From: Sphaerochaeta globosa str. Buddy
GTDB lineage: Bacteria; Spirochaetota; Spirochaetia; Sphaerochaetales; Sphaerochaetaceae
Length of the DNA stretch: 64,000 nucleotides
Direction of reading: 5' to 3'
NCBI RefSeq assembly: GCF_000190435.1
Contig: NC_015152.1
Span: 688,458 to 752,457 of the forward strand
Shown here: positions 7,359 through 15,885 of the stretch, in pieces
Position numbering within the stretch: the stretch's first letter is position 1
Layout of the letters: each line of letters starts with the position of its first letter
Position numbers and translations under genes: made by a program
The notes under the pieces: generated by a model
What the model saw: only the letters and a program-made list of their open reading frames with translations
The model's database searches: none
What the model was told of the DNA's origin: nothing

Positions 7359-8897
7359 ATGGATATCGATGTAAAGAACCTGCATCCACTGGAAGTCCGC
7401 CTGCTCCGGCATGTCGATCTGGCAGAGCAGATTACAGCCGAGCGCATCATCGGTGAGCTTGACTACAACGTGGGGCAGTGCAACCAGGCCTTCAGCTGGT
7501 TGAGCGCAAAGGGCTACCTGGTCGAAACGAGCCGTGAAACACGTGTCATGTATGAACTGACTGAGTTCGGTCGAGAACAGCAGCAAAAGGGTACTCCCGC
7601 CCAGCGCATCTTTACGTTTATCAAGGCTGAGGGACCTCAGGCTTTGCCTGACCTCGCCTCGGCCCTGCAACTGGAAAAAAGTGAAATTGGTTCAGCGTTC
7701 GGCCAGCTTTCCAAGGCTGGTTTTGCCAAAATGAATGCAGATAACAAGGCCCAAGCCCTCTCAGAGGAGCTGTCAGGCGAGTTTATTCTTACTGCAGAAT
7801 TGCTTGAACGCGGCCTTGGTGGTGAACTTGTAGAAGCATCCATGAGCGAGGCTGAGAAGGCTGCCATGGCAAAAATTGCCAAGAAGAGGGGTTCTGCAAA
7901 CTCCCCGTTCAAGGTAATAGAACGCGAATTCATCACCTTTGCTTTGACAGAAGAGGGCAAATGTGCAAAAGAGGCGATCCTGAAGGCTCATATCACCGGT
8001 GAGGAACTGGGTTTGGTTACCAGTGAAATCCTTTCAACCGGTAGTTGGAAGCAGGCTTCGTTCCGTCCCTACGGATTGAATGCCCCGACCAGCCGATTGA
8101 TCCCTGGTCGCCACAACCCCTACGGCAATTATTTGCAGTGGGTGAAGGACAAGCTGTGCAGCCTTGGCTTCGAAGAGTTCGACGGTCCGCTGGTGGAGAA
8201 TGAGTTCTGGAACGGCGATGCCTTGTTCATGCCTCAGTTCCATAGCGCCCGTGATATCCATGACGTCTATTACGTCAAGGATCCCGTACATTGCAAAGAG
8301 ATTGAGGAACCATGGCTCAGCCAGGTTGCCAAAACGCATGAGAATGGATGGAACACCGGCAGCCGTGGCTGGAGGTATAGTTTCGACCATGAGTTTACCC
8401 GTCGTCAGGTATTGCGCAGCCAGGGCACCGTCCTGTCCGCCCATCAGCTGCCCAAGGCCAAGGTTCCCGGCAAGTATTTCGGCGTTGCCCGTTGCTTCCG
8501 CTACGACCAAGTCGATGCCACCCATGGGGCTGACTTCTACCAGACCGAAGGCATTGTGCTGGGTGAGGATGTAAATCTGAAGACTCTGCTTGGACTTCTG
8601 AAAATGTTTGCCGAAGAGATTGCTGGAGCTGAGGAAGTAAAGTACGTTCCCGGCTACTTCCCGTTCACCGAACCCTCGATCGAAGTGCACATCAAGCATC
8701 CCGTGCTGGGATGGTTCGAACTCGGTGGAAGCGGCATTTTCCGTCCCGAGGTCACCAAGGCTCTTGGTATTGATGTTCCGGTTCTTGCTTGGGGCTTGGG
8801 TATCGACCGCATGGCGCTGATGCACCTGGGCTTGAATGACCTTCGTGAACTCTTTACCCCGAACATCGAGTCGGTTCGCATGAGGAGAGGAAACTAA
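7359..8897 (+). CDS. pheS: Phenylalanyl-tRNA synthetase alpha subunit, archaeal/eukaryal-type
   Basis: PheS (512 aa) is the catalytic chain that charges tRNA-Phe. The usual bacterial alpha chain is about 330-350 aa. This one has an extra N-terminal region (residues about 1-90) of winged-helix repeats (ITAERIIGELDYNVGQCNQ, LTEFGREQQQKG), as in archaeal and eukaryal PheRS. The class II core includes the FDHEFTRRQVLRS region, CFRYDQVDATHGADFYQTEG (motif 2 area) and AWGLGIDRMALMHLGL (motif 3). Spirochaetes are known to carry archaeal-type PheRS, so this supports the taxonomic reading. AGGAG lies 11 nt before the ATG, and the stop overlaps the pheT start. Confidence 0.95.
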   Translation: MDIDVKNLHPLEVRLLRHVDLAEQITAERIIGELDYNVGQCNQAFSWLSAKGYLVETSRETRVMYELTEFGREQQQKGTPAQRIFTFIKAEGPQALPDLASALQLEKSEIGSAFGQLSKAGFAKMNADNKAQALSEELSGEFILTAELLERGLGGELVEASMSEAEKAAMAKIAKKRGSANSPFKVIEREFITFALTEEGKCAKEAILKAHITGEELGLVTSEILSTGSWKQASFRPYGLNAPTSRLIPGRHNPYGNYLQWVKDKLCSLGFEEFDGPLVENEFWNGDALFMPQFHSARDIHDVYYVKDPVHCKEIEEPWLSQVAKTHENGWNTGSRGWRYSFDHEFTRRQVLRSQGTVLSAHQLPKAKVPGKYFGVARCFRYDQVDATHGADFYQTEGIVLGEDVNLKTLLGLLKMFAEEIAGAEEVKYVPGYFPFTEPSIEVHIKHPVLGWFELGGSGIFRPEVTKALGIDVPVLAWGLGIDRMALMHLGLNDLRELFTPNIESVRMRRGN

Positions 8898-10594
8898 TGC
8901 CAAAGATTGAAACCACCGGCAAGCAGTTTTACGGCTTGTTGGGAAAAACACTGAGTGATAGCGAGCTGGAAGCAATCCTGCCGGTTGCCAAGGCGGAATT
9001 GGACGGACATGAGGGCGATGTGCTCAAGATTGAGCTCAACGATACCAACCGGCCCGACCTGTGGTCTGCTGCCGGTATTGCCCGCCAACTCAAGTCCTAC
9101 AACCAGGAGAATGTACTGCTGTATGACTTTTTCTCCACTTTGGATGAAACGTTTGACTGCGAAGGCCGATCGTTGATCATCGATGCCTCGGTTAAGGAAG
9201 TCAGGCCGTTTTCCATCGGTTTTGCAGCCCGCGGACATAAAGTCGGGGCGGATGATTTGGAGGCTCTGATCCAGAGCCAGGAGAAGCTGTGCTCGAACTT
9301 CGGTCGCAAGCGCAAAACCATCGCAATGGGCATCTATCGTTCCGACCTGATCAAGTACCCGGTTCACTACCGTGGTGCCGACCCTGATGCCACTTCGTTC
9401 GTCCCCCTGGGAATGGAGCAGAAGTTGACGCTCCGCCAGATTTGCACTGAACATCCCAAGGGAAGGGAATATGGACCCATCGTCAGTGACCACAAACTCT
9501 TCCCCTTCCTGCACGACGACAACAACGATGTGCTCTCTTTCCCGCCGGTCATCAACAGTGACCGTATAGGGGCTGTGGAAGTAGGGGATGAGAATCTCTT
9601 CCTTGAACTTTCGGGCATGGATTTGAAAGACCTGTTGCTCGCAGCCTCCATAATGGCCTGCGACATGAGCGATATGGGCTTTGAGATTCTTCCGGTGAAG
9701 GTGCTGCTCGGCGAAGAGACCGAGTTCGGCAGTGAAATCACGGTGCCCTTCTACTTCCAGGATCCCATCTCCTGCACCATGGCTCAGATTCACAAGACCT
9801 TGGGAACGAAGTTGAGTTCTGAGGACGTCGTACTGGCTTTGCATCGCATGGGTATCCACTCAATTTGCGACAATGACGTCATCTATGCAACCGTTCCTGA
9901 GTATCGTAACGATTTTCTGCATCCGGCCGATTTGATCGAGGATGTAATGATTGGCTACGGTTTGAACAACTTCGAGCCTGAGATGCCCCAGGACTTTACC
10001 CTCGGAAGGCTCAGTCCTGCCGAGGAAATGGGACGCAAAGTCAAGGATTTGATGGTAGGCCTTGGCTTCCAGGAGATGATGTACAACTACCTTGGTTCGA
10101 AGCGCGAGTATGTGGACAACATGGCCTTCCCCCAAGAAAAGTGTATTTTCATCTCCAATCCCATGAGTGAGAACTATGAAGTGGTTCGGCCCTCCATTAT
10201 TCCCTCACTGCTTGAGAGCGAGAGTGTCAGCGCTCATGCTCCGTTCCCCCACAAAATCTTTGAGGTGGGCAAGGTTGCCTTCCGCGATGAACACGACAAC
10301 AGTGGGACGACGACCCGCAACACCCTTGGTTTCTTGGCCAGTGACAGTGTGATGGGGTACAACGATGTTTCGTCCTTGGTCAACACACTCCTGTACTTTC
10401 TGGGCAAGGAGTTTACGCTCGCTGCCATGGAAGGGGACCTCAGGTTCATCGAAGGCCGCTCGGCACGAGTCATGATCGGTCAGACTGAAGTGGGTGTGTT
10501 TGGTGAAATTCACCCCCAGGTTCTGGAAAACTGGGGCAGCACCATGCCTACCATCGCCTGTGAGATTGACTTGGATCTGGTGATGGCCAACTAA
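8897..10594 (+). CDS. pheT: Phenylalanyl-tRNA synthetase beta subunit, archaeal/eukaryal-type
   Basis: PheT (565 aa) is much shorter than the usual bacterial beta chain (about 790-800 aa) and matches the archaeal/eukaryal form, which lacks the N-terminal tRNA-binding (EMAP) and C-terminal anticodon-binding extensions. Visible parts are the N-terminal LSDSELEAILPVAKAELDG region and NDTNRPDLWSAAGIARQL. A B5-like DNA-binding-fold domain lies near residues 265-350 (DVIYATVPEYRNDFLHPADL), and the C-terminal synthetase-like core ends FGEIHPQVLENWG. The first base of its ATG is the last base of the pheS stop (TAATG), ensuring coupled synthesis of the two chains. Confidence 0.95.
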   Translation: MPKIETTGKQFYGLLGKTLSDSELEAILPVAKAELDGHEGDVLKIELNDTNRPDLWSAAGIARQLKSYNQENVLLYDFFSTLDETFDCEGRSLIIDASVKEVRPFSIGFAARGHKVGADDLEALIQSQEKLCSNFGRKRKTIAMGIYRSDLIKYPVHYRGADPDATSFVPLGMEQKLTLRQICTEHPKGREYGPIVSDHKLFPFLHDDNNDVLSFPPVINSDRIGAVEVGDENLFLELSGMDLKDLLLAASIMACDMSDMGFEILPVKVLLGEETEFGSEITVPFYFQDPISCTMAQIHKTLGTKLSSEDVVLALHRMGIHSICDNDVIYATVPEYRNDFLHPADLIEDVMIGYGLNNFEPEMPQDFTLGRLSPAEEMGRKVKDLMVGLGFQEMMYNYLGSKREYVDNMAFPQEKCIFISNPMSENYEVVRPSIIPSLLESESVSAHAPFPHKIFEVGKVAFRDEHDNSGTTTRNTLGFLASDSVMGYNDVSSLVNTLLYFLGKEFTLAAMEGDLRFIEGRSARVMIGQTEVGVFGEIHPQVLENWGSTMPTIACEIDLDLVMAN

Positions 10595-10620
10595 TTTTTT
10601 ACTTGATGCATTGTATCGGG

Positions 10621-10647
10621 GCTGCAGGATTTTCCTGCAGCTTTTTT
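10621..10647 (+). terminator. Intrinsic terminator after pheT
   Basis: GCTGCAGGA (10621-10629) pairs perfectly with TCCTGCAGC (10633-10641) around a 3-nt loop and is followed by six T. It lies 26 nt after the pheT stop. Confidence 0.9.
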
Positions 10648-10680
10648 CTTGCAAGAGCAGAAGAGTACCGAAAGCACTGA

Positions 10681-10710
10681 TTGCAATGCCTAAAACGGGA
10701 AGATTGTAAT
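10681..10710 (+). promoter_or_regulatory. Candidate his operon promoter
   Basis: TTGCAA (10681-10686) and TGTAAT (10705-10710, 5 of 6 matches to the -10 consensus) are 18 bp apart. The predicted start near 10717 leaves room for the leader peptide at 10788. A TTGACA at 10752-10757 is an alternative -35, but its -10 would fall on the leader's ribosome binding site. Confidence 0.35.
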
Positions 10711-10787
10711 GCATGAAAGTTGAATATCTATGCAGTTCACTACTTTGGGTATTGACAGAAACCTCAAAGCGGCAGTAAGGTTTCGCC

Positions 10788-10841
10788 ATGAACAAAACCT
10801 TTTCACACGAGCACCATCATCACTTCTATAACCAACCGTAG
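10788..10841 (+). CDS. hisL: Histidine operon leader peptide (17 aa, His-rich)
   Basis: The frame encodes MNKTFSHEHHHHFYNQP and stops with TAG: five His in six positions, four of them consecutive. A purine-rich TAAGG lies 7 nt upstream of the ATG. Such a peptide is the sensor of classical his attenuation. When charged His-tRNA is scarce the ribosome stalls in the His run; when it is plentiful the ribosome reaches the stop codon. The stop codon is also the first base of the anti-terminator segment described next. The sequence differs from the E. coli leader (seven consecutive His), but the logic is the same. It is too short for ordinary gene calling. Confidence 0.88.
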   Translation: MNKTFSHEHHHHFYNQP

Positions 10842-10898
10842 ACAGGTGGGCTCTGATACCTATAGATACAGACCTCCGCATGTCGCGGGGGTTTTTTT
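10841..10898 (+). promoter_or_regulatory. his operon attenuator (anti-terminator and terminator)
   Basis: The terminator arm ACCTCCGC (10872-10879) pairs with GCGGGGGT (10885-10892) around ATGTC, followed by a run of seven T (10892-10898). An upstream segment GACAGGTGG (10841-10849) can pair with CCGCATGTC (10876-10884), with one mismatch and one wobble, which would destroy the terminator. That segment begins exactly at the last base of the leader stop codon. A ribosome that finishes the leader covers it, so the terminator forms; one stalled at the His codons leaves it free. The switch is visible in the sequence, but its use is inferred. Confidence 0.85.
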
Positions 10899-10919
10899 AT
10901 ACCCTGAAAGGAGTAGGCA

Positions 10920-11783
10920 ATGGCACAAATGTTGAGAATTGCAATCCAGAAGAGCGGCAGACTGAGCGAGAAGTCGCTTGAGATCATCAAAAAATGCGGC
11001 ATCAAGTTTGGCAGCGATGAGCGTGTTTTGAAGGAACAGGCTTCCAATTTCCCCTTGGAATTTCTCTACGTCCGCGACGATGATATTCCTGCTTATATTC
11101 GTGACGGGGTGGCAGACATCGGTATTGTCGGCCGTAATGAATACGATGAGCAGGCCATCGACCTGCAAGTGCTCAGGGACTTGGGATTTGCCAAGTGCCG
11201 CCTCAGTATCGCCGTTCCCCAGAACATGCAATATACCGGCCTTGCTTGTTTGCAAGGAATGCGTATTGCTACCAGCTATCCCAATATTTTGGGAGGAATT
11301 CTGAAGGAGCAGGGCGTCCAGGCCAGTTTTGTACAAGTCTCCGGTTCGGTGGAAGTGACTCCGGCAGTGGGTATTGCCGATGCCATTTGCGACTTGGTTT
11401 CCACCGGGGCGACCTTGGCAATGAACGGACTGAAGGAAGTGCAGGCGATTTACACTTCGACAGCTGTCATGATCGGGCGAAAGCAGATCGGCAGCAGTGA
11501 AAAAGAAGCGATTCTGAAGCGCCTGATGCTCCGTATCGATGCAGTAATGCGTGCAGCCTCCTATAAATATGTCATTTTCAACCTGCCCGAGGAACACCTG
11601 GACCAAGTATCCCACATTGTCGGCGGCATGAAGAGCCCGACTGTCACCCGTCTGATGGAAGCGGGTTGGGTTTCCGTGCAGACTGTTGTTGCCGAAGACA
11701 CCTTCTGGGATGTGTTTGAGCAACTCAAAGCACTTGGAGCCCAGGGCATTCTGGTCACTCCGATCGAGAAAATGACCGAATAG
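10920..11783 (+). CDS. hisG: ATP phosphoribosyltransferase (long form)
   Basis: HisG (287 aa) condenses ATP and PRPP to phosphoribosyl-ATP, the first and regulated step of histidine synthesis. The length marks the long, self-contained form with a C-terminal regulatory domain (about residues 205-287) that binds histidine, so no HisZ is needed, and none is present. The PRPP-binding loop ICDLVSTGATLAMNG is at about 156-170. The N-terminus IAIQKSGRLSEKSLEIIKKCG is typical. AAAGGAG lies 6 nt before the ATG. It is the first structural gene after the attenuator. Confidence 0.97.
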   Translation: MAQMLRIAIQKSGRLSEKSLEIIKKCGIKFGSDERVLKEQASNFPLEFLYVRDDDIPAYIRDGVADIGIVGRNEYDEQAIDLQVLRDLGFAKCRLSIAVPQNMQYTGLACLQGMRIATSYPNILGGILKEQGVQASFVQVSGSVEVTPAVGIADAICDLVSTGATLAMNGLKEVQAIYTSTAVMIGRKQIGSSEKEAILKRLMLRIDAVMRAASYKYVIFNLPEEHLDQVSHIVGGMKSPTVTRLMEAGWVSVQTVVAEDTFWDVFEQLKALGAQGILVTPIEKMTE

Positions 11784-11791
11784 GGGGAAGT

Positions 11792-13108
11792 ATGGCCTAT
11801 CTTGCGCGATTCTATGACCCACAAGACGAAGAACTGCCACAATTGCTCGCCCGCAACAAGACCAATTCCCAAGACTTGAGCACTCGGGTGAGTGCCATCC
11901 TCAGGGCGGTACGAGAAGAAGGCGATAGAGCGTTGTTTCGGTTTTCCAAGCAATTTGACCAGGTTGATCTTTCCGAGTTGCGGGTCACTGAAAAAGAAAT
12001 ACAGGAAGCTGAACACAAGCTTTCCGACGATTTGAAGAAAGCCCTGTCTGTGGCGTATAAAAACATCCATGCCTTCCACAGCGAGCAACTTCCCCGTCCT
12101 GAAACCCTTTCTGTAGCCCCGGGTATCGAGCTTTCCCGTAGGATTGTTCCCCTCCAACGGGTTGGCCTCTATATCCCAGGAGGGACTGCACCTCTCTTTT
12201 CCACCACCTTGATGCTGGCCATCCCAGCCCAGGTGGCCGCCTGTCCTTCGGTGGTGCTCTGTACCCCCCCTGACAAGGAGGGAAAGGTACACCCTGCCAT
12301 TCTGTATGCTGCATCGATGTGCAAGGTGAAAGAAATCTATAAAATAGGCGGATCTCAGGCTATTGCCGCCATGGCCTATGGGACACAGAGCATCAAAGCT
12401 GTGGACAAAATCTTTGGCCCGGGCAACCAGTATGTCACCGAGGCGAAAATTCAGGTGAGCAGCAGTTGCTGTGCCATCGATATGCCTGCAGGTCCGAGCG
12501 AGGTGATGGTCCTTGCTTCCCCTTCATCCAATCCTGCTTTCGTAGCCAGTGATTTGCTCAGCCAAGCCGAGCACGGTCGGGACAGCCAGGCGATGCTGGT
12601 GGTCTGTGCAGATAGAAAGGAAGGGTTCGCTTTTTTGGACAAGGTTGAGCAAGCCATTGAAGAGCAGCTTGCCACCCTTGGTAGACAGGAATACCTGCTA
12701 GCCAGTCTGGCAAGCAGTCGAGCGTTTGTGAATCCTGTCCTTACGCGGTGTGTGGCTCTGGCTAATGCCTATGCCCCCGAGCACCTCATTATCACTATGC
12801 AGGATGAAACTGTTGAGAACCAGATCGCAGAGCAGATAGTCAATGCAGGTTCCCTCTTCCTCGGCCCCTATTCCTGCGAGAGTGCAGGCGATTATGCCAG
12901 CGGTACTAACCACACCCTGCCTACCAACGGCTGGGCAAGATGCTACAGCGGGGTAAGCACCGATTCCTATCTGAAGAAAATTACCGTCCAGAAGTTGAGT
13001 AAGGCGGGCTTGGAAAACCTTGCTCCAACCTTGTTCACGATGGCCGATGGCGAGATGTTGAATGCACACAAGAATGCAGTTGCGATTCGATTGGGAGGAA
13101 AGAGATGA
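11792..13108 (+). CDS. hisD: Histidinol dehydrogenase
   Basis: HisD (438 aa) performs the last two steps, oxidising L-histidinol to L-histidinal and then histidine with two NAD+, in a zinc-dependent active site. Visible signatures are RVGLYIPGGTAPLFSTTLM, KIFGPGNQYVTEAK, DMPAGPSEVMVLA, LLSQAEHGRDSQAML (Gln and His zinc ligands), the NAYAPEHL stretch and GTNHTLPT with further catalytic histidines. The length fits the family. It starts 8 bp after hisG and overlaps hisC by ATGA. Confidence 0.97.
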   Translation: MAYLARFYDPQDEELPQLLARNKTNSQDLSTRVSAILRAVREEGDRALFRFSKQFDQVDLSELRVTEKEIQEAEHKLSDDLKKALSVAYKNIHAFHSEQLPRPETLSVAPGIELSRRIVPLQRVGLYIPGGTAPLFSTTLMLAIPAQVAACPSVVLCTPPDKEGKVHPAILYAASMCKVKEIYKIGGSQAIAAMAYGTQSIKAVDKIFGPGNQYVTEAKIQVSSSCCAIDMPAGPSEVMVLASPSSNPAFVASDLLSQAEHGRDSQAMLVVCADRKEGFAFLDKVEQAIEEQLATLGRQEYLLASLASSRAFVNPVLTRCVALANAYAPEHLIITMQDETVENQIAEQIVNAGSLFLGPYSCESAGDYASGTNHTLPTNGWARCYSGVSTDSYLKKITVQKLSKAGLENLAPTLFTMADGEMLNAHKNAVAIRLGGKR

Positions 13109-14175
13109 GGGAGTTGCTCAGAGAGAATATTGCTACGCTTAAGCCGTACAGCTGTGCCCGCAATGATTTTACCGGGGAGGCGGATGTCTACCTGGACGCC
13201 AATGAGAACTGGCAGGATTTCGTGGGCAAGGTGGATGCCAACCGCTACCCCGACCCCTTGGCCAGTCAAGTGCGCAAGGCCCTGGATGAAGTGCTCGGAC
13301 TTCCCTTCGAGCAGACACTCATCGGAAACGGAAGCGATGAATTGATCGACAATCTATTCCGCTGTTTCTGCCGTCCGGGCAAGGACTCGGTTCTTCTTAT
13401 GCCACCCACCTATGGAGCGTACCGTGTGTTTGCCGATATCAACGACATCAAGGTGCATACAGTTCCCCTGAAATCTGATTTCCAGCTTGACCTGCCCGCC
13501 CTTACGTCCTTTCTCATGCAGGAAAAGCAGACGCGGACAGCTGAGTCCCGGCTGAAGTTGCTCTTTGTCTGCAGTCCGAACAACCCCAGTGGAAATGCAT
13601 TTCCCCTGAGTGAAGTGAAGACGATTTGTTCCCTGTTCGATGGGATCGTTGTTGTCGATGAAGCCTACTTTGACTTCAGCGACCAAGCAAGTGCGATCAG
13701 CCTGCTTGGGGAGTTTTCCAATCTGGTGGTGCTGCGCACCCTCTCCAAGTGCTGGGCACTTGCCAGCGCCCGAGTTGGAGTTGCCATTGCAAGTAACGAA
13801 ATCATCGCCATAATCAGGAGCATGAAGTATCCCTATAATGTAGGCGGTCCTTCGCAGAACCTAGCCCTTAAGGCTCTCGGGCAGGCAGAAGCTGTCAAGA
13901 AGGGGCTTGCCCTCATTAAGGAGGAGCGAAAGCGTCTTGCCGTAATGCTTAGGGAGCTCTCCTGTGTCCAGCAGGTCTATAGCAGTGACGCCAACTTCTT
14001 TCTGGTCCGTGTCAGCGACGCTGCTGCCATCTACCACTATCTGCTCGGCAAAGGTATTATTGTGCGTAACCGAAGCAAAGAGATGCACTGCGAAAACTGC
14101 CTGAGGATTACTGTCGGCAGCAGGGAAGAGAATGCAGCGTTGGTCGCTGCCCTGAAGGAGTATGAGCATGCGTGA
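13105..14175 (+). CDS. hisC: Histidinol-phosphate aminotransferase
   Basis: HisC (356 aa) is a PLP enzyme that converts imidazole-acetol phosphate plus glutamate to histidinol phosphate. It shows YLDANENWQDFVG near the N-terminus, the substrate-site CSPNNPSGNAFPLSEV, DEAYFDFSD with the cofactor-binding Asp and Tyr, and the Schiff-base lysine in RTLSKCWALASARVG. The ATG overlaps the hisD stop by 4 bp and its 3' end overlaps the hisB start by 14 bp. Confidence 0.96.
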   Translation: MRELLRENIATLKPYSCARNDFTGEADVYLDANENWQDFVGKVDANRYPDPLASQVRKALDEVLGLPFEQTLIGNGSDELIDNLFRCFCRPGKDSVLLMPPTYGAYRVFADINDIKVHTVPLKSDFQLDLPALTSFLMQEKQTRTAESRLKLLFVCSPNNPSGNAFPLSEVKTICSLFDGIVVVDEAYFDFSDQASAISLLGEFSNLVVLRTLSKCWALASARVGVAIASNEIIAIIRSMKYPYNVGGPSQNLALKALGQAEAVKKGLALIKEERKRLAVMLRELSCVQQVYSSDANFFLVRVSDAAAIYHYLLGKGIIVRNRSKEMHCENCLRITVGSREENAALVAALKEYEHA

Positions 14176-15295
14176 GAAGGTTCTGTTCCTTGATCGTGAC
14201 GGCATTATTGTCGAAGAGACCCAAGTCGACAGTCTGGAAAAAATCAAGTACATCCCCGGGGTGTTTTCCGCTCTCTCCCGACTTCGCAGTTCCGGTTTGT
14301 GGTACTTTGCCATGGTGAGCAATCAGGATGGGGTGGGGACTCCTAGCTATCCTCAAGAGGCCTTCGATATTCCCCAACAGCGAATTCTTGAGACACTGCG
14401 TGGAGAAGGAATCGCCTTCGATGCCATCCATATCGACTTCAGTCTACCTTCCGACAACTGCCCGGGCAGAAAGCCTAAAATCGGTATGCTCGGTGAGTAC
14501 CAGAGCGATAGGTACGACCTAATGCACTCGGTGATGATCGGCGACCGCTTAACTGATGTCCAGCTTGCCAAGAATCTTGGATGCAAGGCAGTGTGGTTTG
14601 CTCCAACTTCACGTTCCTGCGAACTTCCTGAGGATTTGAAAAAAACCTGCATATTCATCAGTGACAATTGGGCGCAGGTCGCCTCGTTCTTGCTGGATGA
14701 AAGCCATCTTGCACCACGTCTTGCCCTTGTTGAACGCAAGACCAAAGAAACTGAGATTACCCTGACGCTCAATCTGGATGGCGGAGGACAGGGCAGTGTG
14801 CATACCCATATTCCCTTCTTCGACCATATGCTGGAGCAAGTGGTGCGTCACAGTGGCTGTGACGTAAACCTGCATGCCCATGGCGATTTGATCGTTGATG
14901 AACATCACACGGTCGAGGATGTTGGCTTGGCTCTCGGGCAGGCTTTCCGCCAGGCTTTGGGTGACAAGCGGGGTATCAACCGATACGGCTTTGAGCTGCT
15001 TCCGATGGATGAGGTGCTTGCCCAGGTTGCCATCGACTTCTCAGGAAGGCCCTACCTTCAGTGGGAGGTCGACTTCAAGCGTGAATATATCGGCACATTT
15101 CCCACCGAAATGGTGGAGCACTTCTTCAAGTCCTTCAGCGACAGTGCTCAGTGCAATCTTGCGCTCAAGGTAGGAGAAGGTAATGCCCATCATCAGTGTG
15201 AAGCTCTGTTCAAGGCTTTTGCAAGGGCTCTGAAGAAAGCGGTACACCGCAATCCGTATTCTCTGGACCTGCCTTCCACCAAGGGGGTGCTATGA
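14162..15295 (+). CDS. hisB: Bifunctional histidinol-phosphatase / imidazoleglycerol-phosphate dehydratase
   Basis: This 377-aa protein joins two enzymes. Residues about 1-175 are a HAD-type histidinol-phosphate phosphatase (VLFLDRDGIIVEE with the nucleophile Asp, SNQDGVG, FSLPSDNCPGRKPKIGM, MIGDRLTDVQLAKNLG). Residues about 185-377 are the IGP dehydratase (ITLTLNLDGGGQ, FFDHMLEQVVRHS, DEHHTVEDVGLALG, and a second His cluster in EGNAHHQCEALFKAF). The fusion is characteristic of the gamma-proteobacterial type his operon and is also seen in Bacteroidetes and Campylobacter. ATG codons at 14162 and 14168 are both possible starts. Confidence 0.95.
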   Translation: MSMREKVLFLDRDGIIVEETQVDSLEKIKYIPGVFSALSRLRSSGLWYFAMVSNQDGVGTPSYPQEAFDIPQQRILETLRGEGIAFDAIHIDFSLPSDNCPGRKPKIGMLGEYQSDRYDLMHSVMIGDRLTDVQLAKNLGCKAVWFAPTSRSCELPEDLKKTCIFISDNWAQVASFLLDESHLAPRLALVERKTKETEITLTLNLDGGGQGSVHTHIPFFDHMLEQVVRHSGCDVNLHAHGDLIVDEHHTVEDVGLALGQAFRQALGDKRGINRYGFELLPMDEVLAQVAIDFSGRPYLQWEVDFKREYIGTFPTEMVEHFFKSFSDSAQCNLALKVGEGNAHHQCEALFKAFARALKKAVHRNPYSLDLPSTKGVL

Positions 15296-15885
15296 ATATT
15301 GCCATAGTCAAATACAATGCCGGCAATACCCGGTCGGTGCTGTGTGCCCTGCAACGGCTGGGTTACGAGGGCATCGTCACCGATGACCAAAAAGCCTTGG
15401 AATCAGCCGACCGGGTCATTTTCCCCGGGGTGGGGGAAGCGTCGACGGCAATGGCCTACCTGAGGGAGAAGGGTCTTGATCAGGTTCTGGTCAACCTCAA
15501 GCAACCCTTTTTGGGTATCTGCCTGGGCATGCAACTGATGTGTGCGAGAAGCGAAGAGAACAACACGACGACTTTGGGAATCTTCGACGTTCCTGTTCGT
15601 AAGTTCCGTCTCACTTGTGAGTACAAGGTGCCGCATATGGGTTGGAATACGCTGTCCTGCAAGCAAGACAACCTTTTTATGGGCTTGCCTGAGAAACGAT
15701 GGTGCTACTTTGTGCACAGCTACTATGTGCCCTTGTGCAGCAGCACCATTGCCAGCACCGAGTACGGCTCGCAGGAGTTTACGGCAATTCTGCACAGGGA
15801 CAATTTTTATGGGTGTCAGTTTCATCCTGAGAAAAGTGCCGAGAGTGGGGAGATGATCCTGAAGAATTTCTTGGAGGTGCTGTGA
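15292..15885 (+). CDS. hisH: Imidazole glycerol phosphate synthase, glutaminase subunit
   Basis: HisH (197 aa) is the class I glutamine amidotransferase that feeds ammonia to HisF. The nucleophile Cys is in FLGICLGMQLMC, and the catalytic His-Glu pair is in GCQFHPEKSAESG near the C-terminus. The N-terminal KYNAGNTRSVLCALQRLG stretch is typical. It overlaps hisB by ATGA and hisA by TGATG. Confidence 0.96.
   Translation: MNIAIVKYNAGNTRSVLCALQRLGYEGIVTDDQKALESADRVIFPGVGEASTAMAYLREKGLDQVLVNLKQPFLGICLGMQLMCARSEENNTTTLGIFDVPVRKFRLTCEYKVPHMGWNTLSCKQDNLFMGLPEKRWCYFVHSYYVPLCSSTIASTEYGSQEFTAILHRDNFYGCQFHPEKSAESGEMILKNFLEVL

Noticed and set aside
8034-9859. Two long minus-strand frames (313 and 321 aa) over pheS-pheT
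   Set aside because: Both are antisense shadows of well-identified synthetase genes, and neither shows any family motif.
10860-11840. 326-aa minus-strand frame over hisG
   Set aside because: It is antisense to hisG and covers the attenuator; no plausible start site or domain.
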